Below, one piece after another: positions 26,805 to 35,178 of a stretch of DNA of 64,000 nucleotides. The translations under genes and the position numbers were made by a program. Numbering within the stretch: the stretch's first letter is position 1; each line of letters begins with the position of its first letter. The DNA lies in assembly GCF_009937765.1 (NCBI RefSeq), contig NZ_CP047089.1, forward strand, positions 434,001 to 498,000, in the 5' to 3' direction. The DNA comes from Bacillus pumilus. Its GTDB lineage: Bacteria > Bacillota > Bacilli > Bacillales > Bacillaceae. The notes beneath the pieces are model-generated. The model did not search any database. It was given only the letters and a program-made list of their open reading frames with translations, and had not been told where the DNA came from.

Positions 26805-27632
26805 TTACCTCAGCTGGTCCATTGGGACAAAGTCCATATCTTTAAACGTATAGTTCTCGCCAGCCATCGCCCAAATAAATGAATAATTCGCTGTGCCCGA
26901 GCCTGAATGAATGGACCAAGCAGGAGAAATGACCGCTTCTTCATTAGCCAAAACGAGATGTCTTGTTTCAGATGGCTCCCCCATAAAATGAAAGACACGA
27001 GCATCTTCTTCGATATCAAGATATAAGTACACTTCCATACGCCGATCATGAATATGAGCAGGCATCGTATTCCATGTGTTATTGGTTTCCAGTTGAGTGA
27101 TTCCCATCATAAGCTGACAGCTTTGGATGCCGTTTGCGTGGATAACTTGATATAGATTTCGTACGTTGGAAGCAGACGCTTCCCCTAAGTGATTCGGTGT
27201 TAACTCAGCGATGGCTGCTTTTTGCGTAGGATACGCTTGATGAGCCGTGGCTGATACAAGATAGAACTTGGCTTCCTCGCCGGATGCACTAGCAAACTGT
27301 ACATCTTCGTGTCCAAGCCCAATATATAAGAAATCTTTGTGCTCCAGTACAAAGGCTTCACCATCGACAGTGACCGTTCCTTGACCGCCGACATTGACAA
27401 TGCCGATCTCGCGTCTTTCAAGGAAATATTCCGTTCGTAAAAAGTCGCCAGCATCTAATTTGAGCGGCTCTGCAGACGGCATGACTCCGCCAATCACCAC
27501 GCGGTCCTCATGCGAATAGTAGAGCTTTAATTCACCACTGACGAATAGTGTAGGAATATGAAAATGACGACGAAGTTCCTCTGTTGTAAAACGTTTGACC
27601 TGCTCAGGGTGTACAGCATAACGATTTTCCAT
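26805..27632 (-). CDS. kduI: 5-keto-4-deoxyuronate isomerase
   Basis: 275 aa, KduI double-cupin family. It has MENRYAVHPEQVKRFTTEEL at the N terminus, ERREIGIVNVGGQGTV, and metal-site histidine segments around TMPAHIHDRRMEVYLYLD and SPAWSIHSGSGTANYSFIWA. It converts 5-keto-4-deoxyuronate (from pectin, alginate-like or glycosaminoglycan unsaturated uronates) to 2,5-diketo-3-deoxygluconate. GGGAGG lies 10 nt before the ATG. It is divergent from kdgR across operator sites. Confidence 0.95.
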   Translation of the reverse strand: MENRYAVHPEQVKRFTTEELRRHFHIPTLFVSGELKLYYSHEDRVVIGGVMPSAEPLKLDAGDFLRTEYFLERREIGIVNVGGQGTVTVDGEAFVLEHKDFLYIGLGHEDVQFASASGEEAKFYLVSATAHQAYPTQKAAIAELTPNHLGEASASNVRNLYQVIHANGIQSCQLMMGITQLETNNTWNTMPAHIHDRRMEVYLYLDIEEDARVFHFMGEPSETRHLVLANEEAVISPAWSIHSGSGTANYSFIWAMAGENYTFKDMDFVPMDQLR

Positions 27633-27680
27633 TTGAGATAAGCCTCCCTTTCCATCTGAAACAAAGTATGGGTATTTTAT

Positions 27681-27696
27681 TTGGTATCGGTTTCAA
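27681..27696. promoter_or_regulatory. KdgR operator near kduI
   Basis: TTGGTATCGGTTTCAA, a near-palindromic LacI-type site sharing 13 of 16 positions with the site at 27842. It lies about 50 bp upstream of kduI. Confidence 0.7.
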
Positions 27697-27738
27697 GGAA
27701 AATATTAGAGGAAAAAGAAGGAGACGTCAACCGTTAAT

Positions 27739-27754
27739 TTGAAATCGCTTTCTT
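27739..27754. promoter_or_regulatory. Degenerate KdgR/cre-like site in the kduI-kdgR intergenic region
   Basis: TTGAAATCGCTTTCTT. The inner 14 bp match cre (TGWNANCGNTNWCA) at 13 of 14 positions, so it may bind CcpA rather than KdgR. Confidence 0.45.
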
Positions 27755-27841
27755 TTTGTTTATTTAAATGATTTTTTGCCATCTTCAAGCAAAAAAATCT
27801 TCTGGAATTCAAGAAGTTATGTTATGCTCTTTTTAAGTTAT

Positions 27842-27857
27842 TTGAAATCGGTTTCGA
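27842..27857. promoter_or_regulatory. KdgR operator before kdgR
   Basis: TTGAAATCGGTTTCGA about 40 bp upstream of kdgR. The central ATCGGT core is shared with the site near kduI. Confidence 0.7.
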
Positions 27858-27894
27858 AACAAATGAGAAGACATTGATTGTGGGAGTTTTTTGA

Positions 27895-28905
27895 ATGAAA
27901 GAGAAAAAGCAAACGAAAGTGACCATCAACGAAGTGGCCGCTTATGCAGGGGTTTCAAAATCAACTGTATCCAGATATATCAATGGCAGAACAAATGAAA
28001 TTTCGATTGAAAAGGTCAAAAAAATCAAAAAAGCCATTGAAGAACTGCATTATCGTCCGAGTCAGCTCGCCCAAGGTTTGAAAGTAAGAAAAAGCAAGGT
28101 CATTGGGTTTATTGTAGCCGACATTACAAATCCATTCTCTGTAGCGACACTTCGCGGAGTCGAAGAAATTTGTGATGAATATGGATACAGCATCATGGTA
28201 TGCAACACAGATAACCGGCCAGAAAAAGAACGAGAAATGCTCCTCAAACTGAATGCGCATTATATTGAAGGTCTCATCATCAATACGACAGGCCAGAACA
28301 ATGACATTTTGCAGGATTTTCAGAAAGACGGTGTGCCGATTGTCCTTGTTGACCGGAAATTATCTGAACTAAAAGTCGACACAGTGACAACGAATAACCG
28401 TGATATCACGATCCAACTGCTTCAACAAATGTATGAGAAAAGCTATGAGCACATCGCCTTCTTTACTGAGCCAGTTGATGGGATCAGTCCTCGTGAAGAA
28501 CGAAAAGAAGCATATGAACAGACAGCCATGAGTAAACATAAGAAACCTATTATTAAAGAAATTGATTTGAAACAAAAAGAACAATTGCGAGAAGAACTTG
28601 TCCATTTTGTTCAAACAAATCAGCAAAAAAAAGCGATTTTAGCAGCCAATGGATTACTGATGCTAAAGCTGATCAGTGAGCTTGTAGAACTCGGGTTAAA
28701 GATTCCAGAAGATATAGGCGTCGCAGGCTTTGATGATACAGAATGGTATAAGCTGATTGGGCCTGGAATCACAACGGTTGCCCAGCCATCTCATGAAATG
28801 GGGAAAGCCGCCATGCAAAAAATCAAGACTCGGCTTGAAGGGGATGAAAGTGCGCCACAAACCATTCAACTTGATGGAGAAATCATCGTAAGAAAATCTT
28901 TATAA
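27895..28905 (+). CDS. kdgR: LacI-family repressor of the kdu/kdg genes
   Basis: 336 aa. The LacI headpiece is INEVAAYAGVSKSTVSRYIN (residues about 11-30). The effector domain begins VIGFIVADITNPFSVATLRG and ends with GFDDTEWYKL, as in KdgR. In B. subtilis KdgR represses kdgRKAT and kduID, and KDG or a close intermediate is the likely inducer. The matching operators at 27681, 27842 and 28960 support autoregulation and control of both divergent arms. Confidence 0.92.
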   Translation: MKEKKQTKVTINEVAAYAGVSKSTVSRYINGRTNEISIEKVKKIKKAIEELHYRPSQLAQGLKVRKSKVIGFIVADITNPFSVATLRGVEEICDEYGYSIMVCNTDNRPEKEREMLLKLNAHYIEGLIINTTGQNNDILQDFQKDGVPIVLVDRKLSELKVDTVTTNNRDITIQLLQQMYEKSYEHIAFFTEPVDGISPREERKEAYEQTAMSKHKKPIIKEIDLKQKEQLREELVHFVQTNQQKKAILAANGLLMLKLISELVELGLKIPEDIGVAGFDDTEWYKLIGPGITTVAQPSHEMGKAAMQKIKTRLEGDESAPQTIQLDGEIIVRKSL

Positions 28906-28959
28906 ATAACAAACAGAGAAGAGTATACATATGTGCATGCTCTCTCTTTTTCAACTGAT

Positions 28960-28975
28960 TTGAAACCGGTACCAA
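28960..28975. promoter_or_regulatory. KdgR operator between kdgR and kdgK
   Basis: TTGAAACCGGTACCAA, same architecture as the two sites near kduI and kdgR, ending 16 nt before the kdgK start. It suggests a separate kdgKA control point or a roadblock inside the operon. Confidence 0.65.
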
Positions 28976-28991
28976 GAGAGGGGAGAAATGA

Positions 28992-30008
28992 GTGAAAGCA
29001 TTGGATGCAGTCACATTTGGGGAATCAATGGCGATGTTTTACGCAAAAGAAGCCGGAGAGCTTCATCAAGTGCATACATTTCAAAAGGCGCTTGCTGGTG
29101 CTGAAAGTAACGTGGCAGTCGGTTTGGCGAGGCTAGGTTTTGATGTGGGATGGATGAGCAAAGTCGGAGCAGATTCACTTGGCACATTTATTTTAGAAGA
29201 GCTTCAAAAAGAAGGAGTCGATACAAGTGCAGTGATCCGTTCAAATGATGGGGCCAAAACAGGGATCTTACTTAAATCCAAAGTGATGGATGGAGATCCT
29301 GACGTTACGTATTATCGCAAAGGTTCTGCTGCGAGCACCATGAGTCCAAGTGACTTTCCTGCGGATTATTTCCAACAGGCAGGGCATCTCCATATGACAG
29401 GTATTCCGCCTGCATTATCCAGTGAAATGAGAGCGTTTTCTTTTCATGCTCTTCAGAAGATGAAAGAAGCAGGCAAAACCATTTCATTTGATCCAAACCT
29501 TCGGCTGCAGCTATGGGAAGAGGAGGAAGATATGATCCATACAGTGAATCAAATCGCTTATCAAGTGGATTGGTTTTTTCCGGGGCTTGCAGAAGGACAA
29601 AGGCTCACAGGCTGTCATGAGCCGGAAGAGATTGCAGATGTTTATTTACAAAAAGGCGTCAAGCTTGTGGTCATTAAGCTCGGTGCAGAAGGTGCCTATT
29701 ATAAAAGTGCAGCCAATCAGGGGATGGTGAGCGGCTTTTATGTGCCCAATGTCGTGGATACAGTCGGTGCCGGTGATGGATTTGCCGTGGGGGTTATCAG
29801 CGGCTTACTGGACGGTTTATCATGTGAAAAATCTGTAAGGAGAGGCAATGCTGTAGGAGCTCTTGCGGTGATGTCTCCAGGCGATAAGGACGGCCTGCCT
29901 ACTCGGGAAGAGCTTCAGTCTTTTATAAAAGAAGCCAAACGATATCACAGACGGGAATATATGAAGGGGGATGAAGGATATGGGGAAGTCAGCAAGTTTG
30001 AGCGTTAA
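28992..30008 (+). CDS. kdgK: 2-keto-3-deoxygluconate kinase
   Basis: 338 aa, PfkB family. It has FGESMAMFYAKEAGELHQV, AGAESNVAVGLARLG (first PfkB signature), ISFDPNLRLQLW and the C-terminal VDTVGAGDGFAVGV with the catalytic Asp. It phosphorylates KDG to KDPG. The GTG start at 28992 is 7 nt after GAGGGGAG. It overlaps kdgA by about 29 nt. Confidence 0.94.
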   Translation: MKALDAVTFGESMAMFYAKEAGELHQVHTFQKALAGAESNVAVGLARLGFDVGWMSKVGADSLGTFILEELQKEGVDTSAVIRSNDGAKTGILLKSKVMDGDPDVTYYRKGSAASTMSPSDFPADYFQQAGHLHMTGIPPALSSEMRAFSFHALQKMKEAGKTISFDPNLRLQLWEEEEDMIHTVNQIAYQVDWFFPGLAEGQRLTGCHEPEEIADVYLQKGVKLVVIKLGAEGAYYKSAANQGMVSGFYVPNVVDTVGAGDGFAVGVISGLLDGLSCEKSVRRGNAVGALAVMSPGDKDGLPTREELQSFIKEAKRYHRREYMKGDEGYGEVSKFER

Positions 30009-30579
30009 AGAACGTCTCGCGGCTTGTAAGCTAATCGCAGTGGTGAGGGCGGGGAGCGAATCGGAAGGCATTGAGATCATTCAGCGTTTAAAGAAAAAGG
30101 GTGTTCGTGCCATTGAAGTGACGTATACCACGCCCAATGCGGAACGCATCATCGCATCCTTTCAGCATGAACAAGATCTGATTGTGGGAGCAGGCACAAT
30201 CACCACACTTCAGCAGGCGCAATCAGCCATTGACGCAGGCTCACAATTTATTGTCAGTCCAGGATATCTTTCTGTCATTGGAGAGCATCTCTCATTTCAC
30301 GACACACTCTATGTACCAGGTGTCCTCACCCCAAGTGAAATTATGCAGGCAAAAGCAGCTGGATACTGCTTGCTCAAGCTTTTTCCAAGCGGCTCCTTCG
30401 GTCTATCCTATATGAAAAACTTACAAGGTCCATTTCCAGACATTGAATTTATTCCAACGGGGGGGATTCATCCAACCGATGTGCCAAAATGGCTCAAAGC
30501 TGGCGCAGTTGCAGTAGGGGTCGGAAGTCAGCTTGAAAGCAGTACGGCAGAAGAATTACAAGCGGTTCTTTCTTCATAA
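29980..30579 (+). CDS. kdgA: 2-keto-3-deoxy-6-phosphogluconate aldolase
   Basis: 199 aa, class I KDPG/KHG aldolase. It has RAIEVTYTTPNAE (catalytic Glu), VGAGTITTLQQA, SPGYL and LKLFPSGSFG (Schiff-base Lys), then FIPTGGI. It cleaves KDPG to pyruvate and glyceraldehyde-3-phosphate, ending the pathway. ATG 29980 is chosen because AAGGGGG (29964-29970) is 9 nt away; the ATG at 29971 directly abuts it. The kdgT permease that follows in B. subtilis is absent here. Confidence 0.94.
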   Translation: MGKSASLSVKERLAACKLIAVVRAGSESEGIEIIQRLKKKGVRAIEVTYTTPNAERIIASFQHEQDLIVGAGTITTLQQAQSAIDAGSQFIVSPGYLSVIGEHLSFHDTLYVPGVLTPSEIMQAKAAGYCLLKLFPSGSFGLSYMKNLQGPFPDIEFIPTGGIHPTDVPKWLKAGAVAVGVGSQLESSTAEELQAVLSS

Positions 30580-30597
30580 ATAGGCGCTATCAAATGA

Positions 30598-30633
30598 ACA
30601 ACTGGCAGATGAATGCCGGTTGTTTGTTCGTTT
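30598..30633 (+). terminator. Terminator of kdgRKA
   Basis: ACAACTGGCA/TGCCGGTTGT 10-bp stem with one wobble, followed by a T-rich stretch. Confidence 0.7.
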
Positions 30634-30700
30634 ATGTGACATAACAGCAGGTGAATGCTGACTCATCACGTACAATATTTATGAAGGAGTGATAGAAGAC

Positions 30701-31156
30701 ATGTACATTCAACAAGATACTCTCACAGATGGACAAATAGAGCAGCTGATTACCGCTCATTTAGAAGAAATGAAAAAGCATTCCCCGCCAGAAAGCATCC
30801 ATGCCCTTCCGTTAGCTGAATTGAAAAAGCAAGGTGTCACAGTGTGGAGTGTTCGGGATGGAGAGGAGCTTCTTGGCTGCGGAGCATTAAAGGAGCTGTC
30901 AAGTGATCACGGCGAAATCAAATCCATGAGGACTGCAGCTCCCCATATGCGAAAAGGTGTAGGAAGGTATATGCTGAACCATCTTCTCCAAGAGGCAAAA
31001 AGGCGTGGTTATTCACGTATCAGCTTAGAGACAGGTGCGATGTCTTTCTTCGAGCCAGCAAGAAAACTATATGAGAGTGTTGGGTTTGATAGTTGTCCGC
31101 CTTTCGGTTCATATGAAGAAGATCCAAACAGTTTATTTATGACAAAGGAATTATAG
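30701..31156 (+). CDS. GNAT-family N-acetyltransferase
   Basis: 151 aa, Acetyltransf_1 fold. It has the acetyl-CoA pyrophosphate-binding region MRKGVGRYMLNHLLQEAKRR (Q/RxxGxG/A type), then LETGAMSFFEPARKLYESVGF, typical of the YpeA/PhnO-like branch. It acetylates an unknown amine substrate in the cytoplasm. ATG 30701 is preferred over the in-frame GTG 30689 because GAAGGAGT is 10 nt away. It is flanked by terminators on both sides, so monocistronic; no context links it to the uronate genes. Confidence 0.85.
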   Translation: MYIQQDTLTDGQIEQLITAHLEEMKKHSPPESIHALPLAELKKQGVTVWSVRDGEELLGCGALKELSSDHGEIKSMRTAAPHMRKGVGRYMLNHLLQEAKRRGYSRISLETGAMSFFEPARKLYESVGFDSCPPFGSYEEDPNSLFMTKEL

Positions 31157-31163
31157 AGGTCGA

Positions 31164-31193
31164 GAGAGTATGCTTATAAGCAGCTCTTTTTTT
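31164..31193 (+). terminator. Terminator after the GNAT gene
   Basis: GAG-(...)TGCTT-AT-AAGCA-(G)CTC hairpin followed by TTTTTTT. Confidence 0.75.
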
Positions 31194-31223
31194 ATGCGCA
31201 ACGTTTGAAAGGGGGAGGATGTG

Positions 31224-32225
31224 GTGAAAGGTTCAAAGTGGATCGGGGTGGGCGCCTTTCTCACTTTTTGTATCGTTTCTGTCATGTTTTTAACATTATT
31301 AGGTCAAGATTTATTTAAAATTGAAAGCGCTTCCGAAAAGGCGTCATCTGCCTATCAATATCATTTTGTCCTTGTACCGGAGGAACTTGATAATGAATAT
31401 TGGCAGCTAGTACAAAAGGGAGCTGCTGATGCGGCAGCCGCTCATCGCGTGTATTTAGAATATTTGGGTCCGAAACAAGCTGATATAGATGACCATTTGA
31501 AAACCATTGATATGGCAATCGCAGGGCATGTCGATGGCATTATGACACAGGGGCTTGATGCGAAAAAATACAAACCGCTTTTTCAGAAGGCAAGGGAAAA
31601 GGGCATTGATGTTGTCACCGTTGATACGGATGCAGAGGGGAGCAAGCGTCAAGTGTATGTTGGCACGGACAATTATTATTCAGGCTTTATCGCAGGACAG
31701 GCACTTATCGCAGATACAAAAGGTGAACAGTATGTGGGAATTGTCACAGGCAGGCTTGATGCCGTTCATCAAAAGCAGCGTGTCAAAGGATTTCGAGACG
31801 CAGTCGCCGCTGAAAAACGCATTCATATTGCTGGAATAGAAGAATCAGCCATTACAAAATCAGGCGCCTCCGGTGCAGCGTATAAACTATTAAACGATCA
31901 TGCCAATCTCACTGCATTTTACGGCACGAGTGCATTAGATGGTGTAGGCATCATTCAAGCAACATCGCAATATCAATCGACCACAGATATCTATGTACTC
32001 GCATTTGATACGTTGCCAGATACGATTCAGGCGCTCGATGATGGAGAGATTGATGCCGTCGTTGTTCAGCACCCTTATGAAATGGGCTATCAAGCAGTGG
32101 AATCGCTTGTGCGTTTGCAAAAAGGTGAAAAAGAAGAGCCGCTTCAGTACACAGGAACGAGTGTGATTCGGCGCGAGGATCTGCCGCTCCAGCAAACAGA
32201 CAGAAGGCAGGGGATGCAGCCGTGA
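31224..32225 (+). CDS. Membrane-anchored sugar-binding sensor protein (type 1 periplasmic-binding fold)
   Basis: About 333 aa. One N-terminal hydrophobic segment (about 6-26) without a lipobox suggests a signal anchor. An RbsB/XylF-like binding domain follows: HFVLVPEELDNEYWQLVQKG, QGLDAKKYKPL, VDTDAEGSKRQVYVGTDNYY and IDAVVVQHPYEMGYQAVESL. It is not followed by a permease and ATPase but overlaps a histidine kinase gene by 4 nt. That matches the XylFII-LytS type of sensing system, in which a binding protein presents sugar to the kinase rather than to a transporter. The GTG start at 31224 is 5 nt after GGGGGAGG. The ligand is unknown. Confidence 0.78.
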   Translation: MKGSKWIGVGAFLTFCIVSVMFLTLLGQDLFKIESASEKASSAYQYHFVLVPEELDNEYWQLVQKGAADAAAAHRVYLEYLGPKQADIDDHLKTIDMAIAGHVDGIMTQGLDAKKYKPLFQKAREKGIDVVTVDTDAEGSKRQVYVGTDNYYSGFIAGQALIADTKGEQYVGIVTGRLDAVHQKQRVKGFRDAVAAEKRIHIAGIEESAITKSGASGAAYKLLNDHANLTAFYGTSALDGVGIIQATSQYQSTTDIYVLAFDTLPDTIQALDDGEIDAVVVQHPYEMGYQAVESLVRLQKGEKEEPLQYTGTSVIRREDLPLQQTDRRQGMQP

Positions 32226-33664
32226 GAAGGATTCGAAGTAAGTTGCTACTGGCATTTTTAACCCTTGTGTTCCTTGGCAACGTGGCCGCTTTTTTCGTCT
32301 ATTGGAGTAGCTCGAATATCACATCAGAATACAGCAGAAGCTTTCGTTCCTTTCTTCTACTTAATGATATATCGACAGAGGCAAAAACGATGTATGAAAA
32401 GGTCAATGCGTATGCGATTGAAAAGGATCAGCAGTTTGCCAAAGAATATCTAGCTTCAAAACAAAAAATGAAATCCTACGACCAGACATTGCGAAAAGAT
32501 GCCGGGCTTCATGCGGCAATTCCTTCTATTGAAAAATATCAATATATGATGCGAACGCTTATCAACGAAAGTGATGCGACCATGACACACGTAAAAGAAG
32601 GAAAAATCAAAGAATATGCAGCGAGTGTGAAGGAAGTAAGAACCGTCTCCTCCTACATACAAGAGCAAACGATGACCTTGCTTGATGATGAATTGTCTGA
32701 ATATCAAGTACTCTATCAATCTCTGCAAAAAAGACACCAAACCTATGCGCTCTTCACCTTGTGTTTGTTTACGCTCTCCATTGGGGTCGCATTATGGATG
32801 GCGTATATGATTGCTGGAGGAATATCAAGACCAATCGTCCATCTCTCTCGAAGCGTAAAGGAAGTATCGGAAGGAAACTTTGATGGAGCGGACTTGCATG
32901 TCACCTCAAAGGATGAAATATCTGTATTAAATGAGGCATTTCAGCGAATGCGTCAAGAAATGAAAATGATGATTGAAGAGATGAAACAAAAGGCAGCCTT
33001 AGATCAAAAAATCAAAGACATGAAGCTGAAGACGCTGCAAAACCAAATGAACCCCCATTTTTTATTTAATACATTAAACATCGTCTCACGCATGGCTTAC
33101 TTAGAATCAGCGGATGCCACATCGAGATTGATTCAATCTGTTTCCACTCTCATGCGTTATTCGCTATCAGCTCTTAGTGCATCTGTTACGCTAGAACAAG
33201 AAGTAAAAGTGGTCAAAGAATATTTTCATATACAAGAAACAAGATTTGCCGATCGTATCACATGCAAAACAACCATAGATGAATCCTGTTTATCTGTACT
33301 TATCCCAAGTCTCACCTTACAGCCGCTTGTTGAAAATGCCTTTATTCATGGCGTCGAGCCAAAGGAGGAAGACGGACTTGTAGAGCTCTCGATCTATCAA
33401 GAAGGCGGCTATGTGATGATTCGGATTCGGGACAATGGGGTGGGAATCAATGAACAAGAGAGAAGGAGATTGCTATCAGAAAAAGATGAGGAAGACCCAA
33501 ACATCTTGAGTAAAGGGCATTCAACGGGAATCGGTCTTCGTAATGTGATATCAAGGCTGCGCTTGTTTTACGGAGTACAAAATGCTCTTCAAATTGATTC
33601 AAAGCCAAACGAAGGGACCACCATTCAATTGGCTATTCCGATGAAGGAGGGACCGGCATGCTGA
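32222..33664 (+). CDS. Sensor histidine kinase, LytS/YesM type
   Basis: 480 aa. TM1 at about 8-27, an extracellular helical domain (about 30-172), TM2 (about 175-197), HAMP (ISRPIVHLSRSVKEVSEGNF, about 200-250), a coiled coil, the His_kinase phosphoacceptor QMNPHFLFNTLN (His279) and HATPase_c (LQPLVENAFIHG, RIRDNGVGI, STGIGLRNVISRL). The GTG start overlaps the sensor gene's stop. The cognate response regulator follows with a 7-nt overlap. It probably reads the sugar state of the preceding binding protein and phosphorylates the AraC-type regulator. Confidence 0.9.
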   Translation: MRRIRSKLLLAFLTLVFLGNVAAFFVYWSSSNITSEYSRSFRSFLLLNDISTEAKTMYEKVNAYAIEKDQQFAKEYLASKQKMKSYDQTLRKDAGLHAAIPSIEKYQYMMRTLINESDATMTHVKEGKIKEYAASVKEVRTVSSYIQEQTMTLLDDELSEYQVLYQSLQKRHQTYALFTLCLFTLSIGVALWMAYMIAGGISRPIVHLSRSVKEVSEGNFDGADLHVTSKDEISVLNEAFQRMRQEMKMMIEEMKQKAALDQKIKDMKLKTLQNQMNPHFLFNTLNIVSRMAYLESADATSRLIQSVSTLMRYSLSALSASVTLEQEVKVVKEYFHIQETRFADRITCKTTIDESCLSVLIPSLTLQPLVENAFIHGVEPKEEDGLVELSIYQEGGYVMIRIRDNGVGINEQERRRLLSEKDEEDPNILSKGHSTGIGLRNVISRLRLFYGVQNALQIDSKPNEGTTIQLAIPMKEGPAC

Positions 33665-35076
33665 ACGTGCTGATTGTAGATGATGAAAAGATAGAACGGC
33701 TAGCGATGCGGAAGTTCATGACGGATTGGCTTCCAGAGTGTCATATCGCGGGAGAAGCTGAAAATGGAAAAAAGGCGGTTGAATTCGTGCGGACTGAGCC
33801 GGTTCATCTTGTGCTCATGGATATTCAGATGCCTGGAATGGATGGTTTGACAGCGATCAAGCAAATCAAAGCGATCAGTCCTCATACAAAATTTATTATG
33901 CTGACAGCCTACGATACCTTCGATTATGCCAAGCAGGCGATGCAAGAAGGGGTGAAGCAATATCTCGTCAAACCGGCTGACAAAGATGAAACCATCGCCG
34001 CCATTCGAACGGTAGCGGCAGAGATTCAGCAGGAGGCGTCTCAGCGGCAGGCGGTAGCGGCTGGGCAGCAGTCAAAGTGGCTTGAAGCCCATGTCATCAA
34101 CGGTCAATCCTATACCTCCACGGAATTTCAACAACTGTTTCATGAATTCGAAGCAGGTCTTGTCATCGCTGTGCAGCGGACAATGGGGAATCAGCTGTTG
34201 ATAGATTTACAGACATCTCCACTTTTTCATACGGTACCGATTCAAGTGAGTGGTGAGCTGTTTACCTGTCTCATTTATCGTCACCAAGCGCCTGGTCAGT
34301 TAAAAGCAGATATCCTACAGGCGATTCGAACGGCCACCACAAACGATCAGCCTTCACCGGTCGTTGGCATGGGACACCCAGTCTCCAATCCGCTTTATCT
34401 TCAAAAAAGTGCAGCAGAGGCGAAGCTTTCCTATTATCAGCGGAAAAAGAGCCCCGGCGTTGTTCGTTATGGCTTTTACCAAACAGAAGCACAGTCTCAT
34501 CCATTGATCCACCTGCCTGAGCTTGCTGACGATATGATGCAGGCAATGGAAGAAGGGAGAAGAGAGGATGCGCTGGCTTTATTCGATGCCTTTGAACTAG
34601 AGGGGGCAACCCTGTCACAACTAAAAGAGCTGCTGATTTTATTTAAATCACGGCTCCGAACAGACTGGCCTATATTCACGATCAACACCTTAGCAGAATG
34701 CCGCCAGTGCTGTGAACATTTATTTGATGTGTACGAAGCAAGGACCCAGACTGTGAATGACATGGAGCGGGCAAAGCGCTACATCAAAACGCATTTTTGT
34801 GAACAGATCACGCTGGAGCAGACAGCCGCCTATGTTGATTTAAGTCCAACCTATTTCACAAAACGGTTTAAAGACGTGACAGGGCTGGCATTTAAAGAAT
34901 ATGTGACGAACTGCCGACTGGATAAAATTAAAAAACTTCTCAAAGACAGCTCGCTGAGTTTAAAAGAAATTACCTATCAGGCGGGATATACAGATCCCAA
35001 TTACGTCAGCCGTGTGTTTAAGAAGATGGTCGGCTGTTCACCGAAGGAATATCGAAAACAGACCGTAAAAAAATGA
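33658..35076 (+). CDS. Response regulator with AraC-type DNA-binding domain, YesN type
   Basis: 472 aa. The receiver domain 1-120 has the acidic pocket VDDEK, phosphoacceptor Asp55 in LMDIQMPG, and KPADKDE. A middle linker (about 130-360) is poorly conserved. The C-terminal AraC/XylS pair of helix-turn-helices (about 370-470) has ITLEQTAAYVDLSPTYFTKRF and LKEITYQAGYTDPNYVSRVF, ending GCSPKEYRKQ. Such regulators activate the adjacent sugar transporter, here the msmE-like importer starting 103 bp downstream. Confidence 0.9.
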   Translation: MLNVLIVDDEKIERLAMRKFMTDWLPECHIAGEAENGKKAVEFVRTEPVHLVLMDIQMPGMDGLTAIKQIKAISPHTKFIMLTAYDTFDYAKQAMQEGVKQYLVKPADKDETIAAIRTVAAEIQQEASQRQAVAAGQQSKWLEAHVINGQSYTSTEFQQLFHEFEAGLVIAVQRTMGNQLLIDLQTSPLFHTVPIQVSGELFTCLIYRHQAPGQLKADILQAIRTATTNDQPSPVVGMGHPVSNPLYLQKSAAEAKLSYYQRKKSPGVVRYGFYQTEAQSHPLIHLPELADDMMQAMEEGRREDALALFDAFELEGATLSQLKELLILFKSRLRTDWPIFTINTLAECRQCCEHLFDVYEARTQTVNDMERAKRYIKTHFCEQITLEQTAAYVDLSPTYFTKRFKDVTGLAFKEYVTNCRLDKIKKLLKDSSLSLKEITYQAGYTDPNYVSRVFKKMVGCSPKEYRKQTVKK

Positions 35077-35142
35077 AGAATTTCATAAAAAAGTGAAGAA
35101 GTTTGTCTGAAAAAAAGCAAGGATCTTCCATTATACTTATTT

Positions 35143-35156
35143 TGATAACGCTTACA
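35143..35156. promoter_or_regulatory. Cre site before the sugar ABC importer
   Basis: TGATAACGCTTACA matches the cre consensus at all specified positions, 23 bp before the binding-protein start. Predicted CcpA repression of the importer when glucose is present. Confidence 0.8.
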
Positions 35157-35178
35157 AAATAGGGATGGGGGATCAATC

